Source: an alpha proteobacterium AAP38
GTDB lineage: Bacteria > Pseudomonadota > Alphaproteobacteria > Azospirillales > Azospirillaceae
Assembly (NCBI GenBank): GCA_001296005.1
Contig: LJHR01000045.1
Span: 1-64,000 of the forward strand
DNA: 64,000 bases
Direction: 5' to 3'
This document shows, piece after piece, positions 43,565 to 52,800 of the stretch (positions within the stretch are counted from its first letter, which is position 1; every line of letters begins with the position of its first letter). The position numbers and the translations under genes are program-made. Below the pieces are notes generated by a model. The model saw nothing but the letters and a program-made list of their open reading frames with translations. It ran no database searches and was not told where the DNA came from.

Positions 43565-46500
43565 GCGCCGCCCTCCGGTGCGATCCAGCCCATTTCCTCA
43601 AACTGCGCACGGCGGGCGCGAAGTGTGGCGGGGAAGCCGTCATCAATGGGGACCCGCTGCAGGGCGGTCCACATGCCGGGAATGGCCCCTTCCTCAAACC
43701 GGCCCGTGGCGAAGAATTTCTCCAGCCGCGCGCGATTCACATCACCGTCATTGCCGAAACTGTCGATCATTTCGCGGTGGGCAAAGGCATCCAGTTTGGC
43801 CAGGAACCGTTCAATCCCGCCCATCCAGGTGAAGTGCCAGCCCGCCGCCGAGATGGTCTGCCCGATGCCCTGCTTGGCCAGGTAGCGCATATTGTTGGCC
43901 CCGACCTGACGGACCAGGTCGAACGGTGCTGCCGCCACCGAAATCCAGGGTTCCTGTGACCGCAGGTTCAGGAAATAGAGATGGATATCCAGATGCGGTG
44001 CGAACAAGGACGGACCTTCCGCACCCAACGACCGCAGGAGCGACGCTATCTCGGGCCGCAAAATCTCGTCGGCGTCGCTGATGATCACCATGTCGGCAGG
44101 CGCAGCCTGGGTCAGGCCGCGCAGGATTGCCTGGCGCTGATGCGCCTCCCGCACCCAGGCGAAACCGCCGGGATCATCCTCCACCACGACATGGATGATC
44201 TTGTCGGCATAGCGGGCGAACCTTTCCCGGTTCTCTGCGTAATAAAGCGGTTTCGGCGTACCCGCATGGGTATAGGCGGCCTCCACGAGTACGAAATGAT
44301 CGACGACAGGCGACAGTTCGGCCAGACGGATCTCCAGCAGGTCCAGTTCATTATAGAACTGGAAGCAGTCATAAAGCTTTCGCCCCTCTGGCGGTGGGGC
44401 GGGCAAGGGCGGTGCCCCTGGTCCCGCAGCGTCAAACCAGGCCCGGAAGGCGTCATAACCGCGCAGCGTGCCCCACATCGCGGAACGCTCGCCCTCGTCA
44501 TTGCCTTCCAGATGCAGCAGGCTTTCGATCTGGGTGATCAGCGCCGTCGCTTGCTCCCGCCAGCCGGGGCCCAGCCGGCCATTGGCCCCCTCATTCAGCA
44601 CCGCGCCCAGATTTTCCAGCAGCAGCCGCTGCGACAGCGCCAAACGCGCGGCACCCAGCCGGCGCCAGGCCTCTGGATCATTATCCAAGGCCGCCGCCTG
44701 GCGCAGCAACTCCACCTGATCCGCCCGCCGCCCCGCCAGCCGATGCCGCGCCGCAATCATGCGCAGCAGCAGGGCCCGGCGCACGGGTACCGTCTGTGCG
44801 GCCGCGGCTTGGCGGGCAAGGCTGGCATCCTCCCCCAATGCGCCGGCCACCAGGGCCATGACATTGAACAACCGCGCCGCCGAGGCAGCGGTCAGCGTCT
44901 CCGCGTCCTTCAGCGTCGCCTTTTCGGCATCGGCCAGCCATCCGGTCAGCATGGCGCGCATGGGACGGGCAGACAGGATGGCGGCGCTGTCGATCCGCAG
45001 CACCTGCGCCGCCAGTTCCAGGGTCAGCGCATGATCCCCCAGCGTATGGCCGGCGATGGCGGCGGCAATGCGGATACCGGCGTCATCGGGTGTCAATTCC
45101 GCCACCAGGAGACAGGCCGACAGCGTCGCCACGGCATCATCCACCGCCCGGGCCTGCGCCGCCAGTTGCCGTCCAGCGACGGCCAGCGATGCCGTCCATG
45201 ACGCGTCACCCGACAGTAGCGGCCACACCGCGCGCAAGGCTGCAACCCGCGCGGCCAGGGGCGCCCCATCGGCACCTGACGCCACACCGGCCAGCATGGA
45301 TGGCATCCAGTCCCGCCATTCCGCAGGATCGGGCGTTTCCAGACGACTGGCACGGCCCAGCGACAGCAGCGCATCGGCATGACGGGCCTGTGCCGCCTGA
45401 ACCTGCATCAACACGCGCCAGACACCGGCATGGGCAGGGTCCAGCGACAGGATGCGCATACACAGATCGGCCATCGCGTCATGGTCGTTCACCATCGCCG
45501 GTCGCTTCAGCTGCCCCAGCAGGTCCATGACCTCCTGGGCTGGCGGCTGCCAACTGGCCTTGTCCGACAGGAAAGACAGCCAACACTGCGCCTGCCGGGC
45601 CCAGCCCTGGCCTGCATCGGTATGCCGGACCTGGGCGCGCAAATGCCTTTCTACCCCTTCCGTCTGCTCCTGGTACCGGCGCAGTTCCGTGACCATGGCT
45701 TCTGCGAATTGGGCCGCGTGCCGGGCCGGGTCGGACGGCACGGGCAACAGCCGACCGAATCCCGCCGCCGTTTCCGGCAGGGCGCCAAGCTGGCTGGACA
45801 CAACCAGACAACCCGCTGCCAGCGCCTCCATCACGCTGATGCAGGAGGTTTCGGCATAACGGTTGGGATAGGCCAGGGCCGTGACATCCCGCAATCCCGC
45901 CGCCAGGGCGGGCTGTGAGACACTGCCGATATAGTCAACGCCATCCGTGTCCCGGCAGCGTTCATAAAGCGCGGCATAGGGATCACGCTCCAGCGGGACC
46001 TGATAAGTTTCCAGTGACGAGAACACTTTCAGCCGCGTTCCCGGTATGGCGGCGCGGATCAGGGGCATGGCCGCCAGCAGCACATCCAGCCCCCGGAAGG
46101 GCGTGCTGGTATAGGCCAGAACCGGGGGCCATGGCTTGGCCGCGATGATCCTGTCCTCCGCTGCGAACAATTCGGCAAAGCAGGGGGCCGGCGCGTTGCG
46201 CGCGATATGGCAGCGGTGACGGGGCAAGTTGAAACGCCGGATGAAATCTTCCCGCTGCCACCGGCTGACGAAAATGAAGCCATCCCACAGGCCGACAATA
46301 TCGGGGTCGGCCAGGCCGGCAACAACGGGCTGGTCACCGGCATGCTGTGTCCACAGCAGCAACCGGCACCGTCCATCGCTGGCCGCGTGCAGGTTGCGTA
46401 CGCTGTCACTGTCACAGCTCCCCATGACCACCAGCACATCATATCGCGTCAGCAGGGAAACGGGCATGGTGCCATGGTGCCGGCACATGACCCCACCCAC

Positions 46501-46665
46501 CATTCCCGGCGCAGAGGTTCCGTTGACCAGCGTAACCTCTGCCCCCTGGCGGGCCAGGGCGGGCGCCAGATAACAGGCAGCCGACTGCATGCCGCCCAGC
46601 GGTGCGGTGCGTGTCGTATCCGGCGTGTAATCGCCGAATGTCGTATCGAGGAAGGCGAGTTTCAT
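43561..46665 (-). CDS. Bifunctional GT4-TPR-GT17 glycosyltransferase
   Basis: A 1,034-residue two-enzyme fusion. The N-terminal ~380 residues are a GT4 GT-B enzyme (LGGMQSAACYLAPALARQGAEVTLV; VLAYTSTPFRGLDVLLAAMPLI; the EX7E motif in ETSCISVMEALAAGCLVVSS). The middle (about 390-750) is helical TPR-like sequence. The C-terminus (761-1034) is a GT17 domain, the family of eukaryotic beta-1,4-mannosyl-glycoprotein N-acetylglucosaminyltransferase: YDCFQFYNELDLLEIRLAEL, LVEAAYTHAGTPKPLYYAENRERF and the DxD motif in IISDADEILRPE. It could add two successive sugars to one acceptor. The ATG at 46665 has a weak ribosome-binding site; it lies 64 bases from the divergent GT2 gene. Confidence 0.85.
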   Translation of the reverse strand: MKLAFLDTTFGDYTPDTTRTAPLGGMQSAACYLAPALARQGAEVTLVNGTSAPGMVGGVMCRHHGTMPVSLLTRYDVLVVMGSCDSDSVRNLHAASDGRCRLLLWTQHAGDQPVVAGLADPDIVGLWDGFIFVSRWQREDFIRRFNLPRHRCHIARNAPAPCFAELFAAEDRIIAAKPWPPVLAYTSTPFRGLDVLLAAMPLIRAAIPGTRLKVFSSLETYQVPLERDPYAALYERCRDTDGVDYIGSVSQPALAAGLRDVTALAYPNRYAETSCISVMEALAAGCLVVSSQLGALPETAAGFGRLLPVPSDPARHAAQFAEAMVTELRRYQEQTEGVERHLRAQVRHTDAGQGWARQAQCWLSFLSDKASWQPPAQEVMDLLGQLKRPAMVNDHDAMADLCMRILSLDPAHAGVWRVLMQVQAAQARHADALLSLGRASRLETPDPAEWRDWMPSMLAGVASGADGAPLAARVAALRAVWPLLSGDASWTASLAVAGRQLAAQARAVDDAVATLSACLLVAELTPDDAGIRIAAAIAGHTLGDHALTLELAAQVLRIDSAAILSARPMRAMLTGWLADAEKATLKDAETLTAASAARLFNVMALVAGALGEDASLARQAAAAQTVPVRRALLLRMIAARHRLAGRRADQVELLRQAAALDNDPEAWRRLGAARLALSQRLLLENLGAVLNEGANGRLGPGWREQATALITQIESLLHLEGNDEGERSAMWGTLRGYDAFRAWFDAAGPGAPPLPAPPPEGRKLYDCFQFYNELDLLEIRLAELSPVVDHFVLVEAAYTHAGTPKPLYYAENRERFARYADKIIHVVVEDDPGGFAWVREAHQRQAILRGLTQAAPADMVIISDADEILRPEIASLLRSLGAEGPSLFAPHLDIHLYFLNLRSQEPWISVAAAPFDLVRQVGANNMRYLAKQGIGQTISAAGWHFTWMGGIERFLAKLDAFAHREMIDSFGNDGDVNRARLEKFFATGRFEEGAIPGMWTALQRVPIDDGFPATLRARRAQFEEMGWIAPEGGA

Positions 46666-46729
46666 GAACTTTTGAACCAAAACGCCATTCAGCTTTTCGT
46701 TCCTGTTAGCATAGTTTGGTTGCTATGGA

Positions 46730-49480
46730 ATGCGTGACGAAATCGGCATGGGCACGGCTATGCGAATGAACCCGGTGGAATGCCGCCGACTTCTGGCGAA
46801 CGAGCCGACCGATGTGATAGCGCTTCAGCATCTGGCCGCGGACCTGCGCGATGCGGGCGACGGGCTGCGGGCTATACGGCTGTTTCGCCGTGCCTATCGC
46901 CTGCATGGAAACACAGATATCTTCTTGCAGCAGACTGATAGCACGCTGCATATCGCCCTAAACCAGATATCCAGCCTGCTGGATCCGGGCCGGTTCGATG
47001 AGGCGGCGAAACATCTGGAATGGCTGGCGGCGTTCATCCCCCCGACCGGTCATCTGGCGCGGTTGCTGGCCACCGTCTGGTGCATTCTGGGCCGGGATGG
47101 TGATGCCATCGCGATGCTGCCGAACATCGGCGCCGGATCGCCATCCGATACCGGCGTCGGCGTGGCGCTGGCGGCATTGGACTCCCATCGCCGTCACTAT
47201 GGCGTGATTGGCACCGTCGTCATCCCCGCCTTCAAGGCTGCGGGCACCATCGGGGAAAGCCTGGACAGCATCCAGAAAACGCTTGGCCATTACCGCTTTG
47301 CCTCGGGCCGGGAGGACGCGCAGGTCCATATCGTGGTGGTGGATGATTGCTCACCCGACGATACCGTGGATGTGGTCCGCGCCTGGGGGCGCGCGCATCC
47401 CGAACAGAGCCTATCCCTGATTGCCAATAACCAGAACCGGGGGGCCGGTCGGGCCCGCAATGCCGGCGTGGCGGCGGCCATGGGTCCCTATCTCTGGTTC
47501 CTGGATGCCGACGATCTTTTCCTGGAACGGCATTTCCACGTCACGGCCAGCATGCTAGATGCCAACCCGCAATGGGATTATGTGCGCACCGACATGGTGT
47601 TCGACCGAATCGACGATCAGGTTTCCGCCTCCTGGCGGGAGGCGTCGGTGCGCACCTATCCCTGTAATCTCTGCATCCGGCGCGAGGCGCATGCGCGAAC
47701 CGACGGATTTCCCGAGGAAACGCCTTTCTGGCCAGCCACCGCCGACGATGTCGCCTATTCCCGCGCCATCAGTTTGGCACTGCAAGGCGTCAAGATCGGC
47801 CTCAAGACCGTCTTCTACCGTATGAGCCCCGGCAATGTCCTGGACCGTATGCAGGCGGAAATGGTCAGCGGGCGGGAGCCCGGTGAAGGGGCGGAGGTCG
47901 ATAGCCGCTTCATGGCCATCGAAATTTTGATCCGCCGCCGCCTCCAGTCCCTGTCGGCCACGCAGGAGGTCCGTGAGCAAAACCGGGCCAGGACGGCCAG
48001 GACGCTGATATCTATGGCCGCAGCGCGGACAGCGGTGGGGGATCACGCGGGCGCCCATGCCCTGCTGCGCCAGACCACGGATATTGACCCTGGTCTGTTC
48101 ACAGCATGGTTCGAACTGGGCATGACATCGCTGCGGCTGTCACGGCGGGCGGAAGCGAAATCAGCCTTCGCCCGGGCCAGCGGCCTGCGGCCACAACTGG
48201 CCCCGGCCCGCGTCAATCTGGGCCTGCTGATGCTGGAGGATGGTGACGCAACGGCGGCACTGCCCCATCTGCGCCGTGCCCTGGAACTGGCACCCGGCAA
48301 TATCAACGCCCGTTTCCTGCTGGCCCGTGCCCAGCGCCGGTCGGGGCAATTGCCGGAGGCCGAAGACAACCTGCGACAGGTAATCGCTGCCTCGCCCGCT
48401 AAGGCCGAGTATCTGGCCGAATGGTCTGGTCTTCTGCTGGAAAAGGGCGATGGACCGGCTGCACTGACCGTTGCCGATCAGGCAGCAGAACACGCTCCCG
48501 ATCTCTACGATGCCCATGCCGCAAGGGCAGCCGCGCTGGAAGCGCTCGACCGCAAACCGGACGCATTGGCCGCGTGGGACCATTCCATTGCCTGCAATGC
48601 CGGATTTGGAGAGGCCTTTACCCGGCGGGCAATGCTGCTGCTGGAACGGCAATGGGGACCGGCACCTGCGCCCCGTGCCAGAGCAACCGAAACCGCTCAC
48701 CGGCTGGCCGTGACGCGGCTAGGTAGCAATGGCCGCTTCGGTAACCAGATCCTGCAATATGGCGTGGCACGGCTTTATGCCGAACGTCACGGACTGACCC
48801 TGGAAACGGCGCCATGGGCCGGGCGGCATCTTTTCGACCTGGATGATCCCCTGCCGGGTCCCCCACTGCCCCGCCTGTCGGAGGACGAGGCGGCGCTGGC
48901 GGTCGGGCTGGCGGCGAACGCCAAACCAAATGCTGCCGGCCATGATATTGACGGCTATTTCTGTGGCGATACCAGCCCGCTGGCACCACACGCCGATCGT
49001 TTCCGCCGTTTCTTCACGCAAGCCCCCCGTTGGCGCGACCGTTTCGATCAGGTGCAGGCGCGGTTGCGGCAGGCCGGGGATACGATTGTTTGCCTGCATC
49101 TGCGGCGCGGCGATTTCGGCTGGGGTCCCTTCTGGATTGCACCGGAAGCCTGGTATCTGGATTGGCTGCAGGGCATATGGACCGACCTGCCCAATCCGGT
49201 CCTTTACGTGGCTACGGACGATCCCGGCAGCGTCACGGCCTTCAGACACTTCCGGCCCCTTACGGCGACGGCGCTGGACATTCCCCCGATTGACGGGGCC
49301 ACGTTCCTGGACGACTTCCAGGCGCTGTGTGCTGCCGACATATTGGCTATTTCAAACAGCACCTTCTCCTTCACGGCCAGCCTGCTGAACGACCGGGCCA
49401 GCCAATTCCTGCGACCTGATCGTGGGCACCAAGAACTGAAACCCTACAGGCCCTGGGCTTCTCCTGTCCTTTTGGGGTAG
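46730..49480 (+). CDS. Bifunctional GT2-TPR-GT11-like glycosyltransferase
   Basis: A 916-residue protein with two catalytic domains. Residues 1-155 are helical; 160-400 form a GT2 GT-A domain (GTVVIPAFKAAGTIGESLDSIQ, VVVDDCSPDDT, NRGAGRARNAG, and the DxD in WFLDADD at about 259-262). TPRs follow (about 420-650, AAHALLRQTTDIDPGLFTAWFELG), then a GT11-like domain (LGSNGRFGNQILQYGVARLYAERHG; LHLRRGDF; LYVATDD) paralogous to the end of the protein at 31869. The start is uncertain: ATG 46730 is the earliest, with several in-frame ATGs to 46766 and no clear ribosome-binding site. It lies immediately upstream of, and in the same direction as, the giant repeat gene. Confidence 0.83.
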   Translation: MRDEIGMGTAMRMNPVECRRLLANEPTDVIALQHLAADLRDAGDGLRAIRLFRRAYRLHGNTDIFLQQTDSTLHIALNQISSLLDPGRFDEAAKHLEWLAAFIPPTGHLARLLATVWCILGRDGDAIAMLPNIGAGSPSDTGVGVALAALDSHRRHYGVIGTVVIPAFKAAGTIGESLDSIQKTLGHYRFASGREDAQVHIVVVDDCSPDDTVDVVRAWGRAHPEQSLSLIANNQNRGAGRARNAGVAAAMGPYLWFLDADDLFLERHFHVTASMLDANPQWDYVRTDMVFDRIDDQVSASWREASVRTYPCNLCIRREAHARTDGFPEETPFWPATADDVAYSRAISLALQGVKIGLKTVFYRMSPGNVLDRMQAEMVSGREPGEGAEVDSRFMAIEILIRRRLQSLSATQEVREQNRARTARTLISMAAARTAVGDHAGAHALLRQTTDIDPGLFTAWFELGMTSLRLSRRAEAKSAFARASGLRPQLAPARVNLGLLMLEDGDATAALPHLRRALELAPGNINARFLLARAQRRSGQLPEAEDNLRQVIAASPAKAEYLAEWSGLLLEKGDGPAALTVADQAAEHAPDLYDAHAARAAALEALDRKPDALAAWDHSIACNAGFGEAFTRRAMLLLERQWGPAPAPRARATETAHRLAVTRLGSNGRFGNQILQYGVARLYAERHGLTLETAPWAGRHLFDLDDPLPGPPLPRLSEDEAALAVGLAANAKPNAAGHDIDGYFCGDTSPLAPHADRFRRFFTQAPRWRDRFDQVQARLRQAGDTIVCLHLRRGDFGWGPFWIAPEAWYLDWLQGIWTDLPNPVLYVATDDPGSVTAFRHFRPLTATALDIPPIDGATFLDDFQALCAADILAISNSTFSFTASLLNDRASQFLRPDRGHQELKPYRPWASPVLLG

Positions 49481-49827
49481 CCAAATCAGAAAAGCAATTA
49501 CGCGTGTTAACAAGTACACATTAACCAGTTCATGTTAAGAAGATGAAAGTGGAAAGTTTGGTTAAAATTTTCACTTTTTACGCCTTCCTATCCCGATGAA
49601 TAGTTCGCGACCAAGGGCAACCCCGCCAATCTCTCGCGGTATGCTGTGACATGTATCCCGAAGATATACCTGTAGTCTGCTCCAGTGCTGGTTTTTATGT
49701 TTCCGTATCCGCTCCGATAGGGTAATACCGCAGTATGAATTATCGTTCGGCCGACTCTGTCGGTCGCGCTTGGAACCTACGCCTTTCGCATAGGCTGGTT
49801 CCCATCAGGTGGGGCGAGGGAAAGAAC
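49481..49827 (+). promoter_or_regulatory. AT-rich leader region of the giant repeat gene
   Basis: A 347-base spacer. TTAA occurs at 49507, 49521 and 49535, exactly 14 bases apart. Two imperfect hairpins (GGCCGAC/GTCGGTC at about 49749-49765; GGAACC/GGTTCC at 49772-49802) lie just before the start codon, and GAGGGAAAG precedes the ATG. No gene is seen; promoter boxes are not clear. Confidence 0.45.
49546..49577 (+). terminator. Possible weak terminator after the GT2-TPR-GT11 gene
   Basis: AAAGTGGAAA (49546-49555) pairs with TTTTCACTTT (49568-49577) with one G-T pair, followed by further T residues. The stem is GC-poor, so termination would be weak, and read-through into the giant gene is possible. 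Confidence 0.35.
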
Positions 49828-52800
49828 ATGGCTGCTGGTGGTACACTGACCCTCTCGGGTGGCGCGGACATAACCCTTACGACGGGTACCGTGTATTCCT
49901 TCGTGAAAGGTGTCGGCGGCACCCAGGGCCTGGTGTTGAACAGCACCGGCCAGACCATGACCGTCACCAACCTGGACCATCTGTATGGCGGCACCAATCT
50001 AAAGGCGCCAGAGGTCATAACCCTGGGGGGAACCAGCGGCAATACGCTGGGTATCTCCAAACTTGAAACCCTGATCGGCAATGTCGGCCGTGATGTCCTG
50101 ACATTCACCGTCTCTGGCAACACCATCAATGCAACCAGCATTGAAACCTTCATCGGCAACAGCACCGGTACAGATTTCATCACCTTGGCCAATACCGGCG
50201 GCACCACCGTCGCCATCAGCTTTATCGAATCGCTGCTGGGCGGCAGCGGCAAAGACGTCGCCGTCACCCAAAGCACCATTGGCACCACCACCGTCGTCGG
50301 GCTGGTTGAAACCATTATTGGCGTCGGCGCCCTGGATGTCTTCGCCACCATTTCAAGCGTCGACGGCAATACTGCCATGGTGGTCGGCGCCGAAATTCTG
50401 CTCGGCAATGGCACTAAGAACGATGCCTATTCGCTGGGCAGCGGCGGCAACACAATGGGTGTGGGGTTCGCCGATACGCTGATCGGCGGCAGCGGCTATG
50501 ACATGGTTACCGGTGGGTTCAAGAACGGGTCGATCAATCGCTCCACCGGCGCCATGACGATGCTGATATCCGGCATTGAGTATATTGCCGGCGGCACGGG
50601 TGTCCGTGACGCGATTATGCTGGGCGATGTCAATACCACGATCACAATCGCCGATATCGACACGCTGATCGGCAGCAGCGGCGCTGACGTTGCCACGATG
50701 GACGAACGCCGGACCACCCAGATCATCGGTGATACAGCCCTCGCGACCGCCACCGTCGCTGGCACCATGCTGGTGTCGCTGATCGAAACCCTGATCGGCT
50801 CGGCCGGGCAGGACATTGTCTCCCTGACCGCAGCAGGGTCGTCTAACGGCAATACCATCCGCGTATCACAGATCGAAACCCTGCACGGGAACGGTTTCAG
50901 CTACAACGATTACGTTATCCTGGCCGATACCAGTGCCAAGACAATAACTATCGGCCTGGTGGAAACGCTGCTCGGTACAAGTGGCACTGACGTTGTCGTG
51001 ATGTCAGCTGTTGCGCTGGCATCCAACACCATTCAGATTGCTGGTGTCGAAACCATTATTGGCAGCAGCAATACTGACTGGGTTGAGTTCACCAACGCCA
51101 GCACCTTGTCGGTAAGCGCTATCGAGCGTTTGGTCGGCAGCAGCATTGATGATACCGCCATATTCGGTACCAGCGCGCAGACCAGCGCCATCGTCACAAG
51201 CATCGAGACGCTGCTCGGCGGTATGGCCGCCAATATTATCAGTTTGACGGCGGCCAGTACGCTGAGCGTCGACATGATCGGCACCCTGGTGGGGTCAAGT
51301 GTCAAGGATGTGGTGACGTTGCGTTCCGCAGCGACCGACCTTGCCCTGCTGAGCGTCGAAACCGTGATCGGCAGCGCCCACACCGACATTGTACGGCTGG
51401 GACAGAGCACCGACAGCTCCACCACTGCCGTTTCACTGGTAGAAACCCTGATCGGCACCGGCGCTGGCGCCGTGATGCTGGCCAATACCGGTAACACGGT
51501 GACAGCGGGCATGATGTCGACCCTGTTCGGCAGCACCGGCAAGGATGTGGTCACCCTCCTCAGCGACGGGAGCACGGCCAATATTTCCATGGTGGAGACG
51601 CTGATCGGCAGTGGCGGCACCAACGTCATCAGCTTCGCCGACAGTGCCGCGACCATCTTTGTGTCAGGCGTGGATACGGTCATCACGGCGACCCAGACCC
51701 TGTCCCTGGCCGGCGCCGCCCAGACCATCACTATCGGTGGCGTCACCAACATCTTGCAGATGCCCGCCACCGGCGGCAGCAGCAGCGTGGCCCTGCCCTA
51801 TGAAACGGTGCTGGGCGATACCGCCACCGACATCGTCACCCTGACGCAGACCCAGGGCACCACCCTGGCTGTGCAGCTGCTGGAAACCCTGATCGGCACA
51901 GCACAGAACGATATCATTCTGCGCACGGGCACCGTGGGCAGCACGATGCTGGTCGGGCAGGTGGAAACCTTTATCGGCAATACCGGCACGGATGTCGTCC
52001 AGTATGCTGCCGGTACGACCAGCATGGCCTTGACCGCCGTAGAGACCATCATCGGCAGCGCCAGCGGCGATGATGTCGTCACCTGGGCCGCTTCCGGCTT
52101 CACCATCGCCGTCGATGGCATCGAAACCATCGTCGGCACCGCCGGTGCCAATGTCATCACCAGCACCGGCACCACCGGCGGCACCATCCGTGTCTCGCTG
52201 CTGGAGAGCGTGACGGGCGGCGCCGGCAATGACACGCTGGCGATGGAAGGAACGGATGCCAATACCCTGACAGTCGCGGGTATTGAGGCCGTGGTGGGCA
52301 GCGTCGGTCTTGATGTCCTGTCATTGGGCACCTTCGGTAGCACCATCACCGTATCCGCCATTGAATCGCTGATCGGCGGCGCGTCGGGCGACGACGTGGC
52401 GACCTATACCGGTGTCACCGGTGCCACCCTGTTCGTGGCGCGCGTCGAGACGCTGATCGGCAACAGCAACAGCGATATCGCCAAGCTGGTCGATGGTGGC
52501 AACACCATGGTCATCTCGCAGTTTGAGACGATCATCGGCGGCGCCGGTGTCGGAGATACCATCACGCTCGGCAGCAACGGGAACACTGTTACCACCACCC
52601 TGGTCGAGACGCTGACCGGCGGCGCCGGAACCGACGTGGCGATCATGAGCTCGTCCGGCAACATCACCGTAAACCTGCTGGAAACCCTGATCGGCAGCAG
52701 CGGCGTGGATCAGGCACTCCTGTCCGGCACCGCCGGCAACACCCTCGCCGTATCCAGCGTGGAAATTGTAACCGGCGGCATCGGTGCCGATACGGCGATC

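Noticed and set aside
49507-49538. CtrA binding sites
   Set aside because: CtrA sites are TTAA-N7-TTAA; here the gap is 10 bases.
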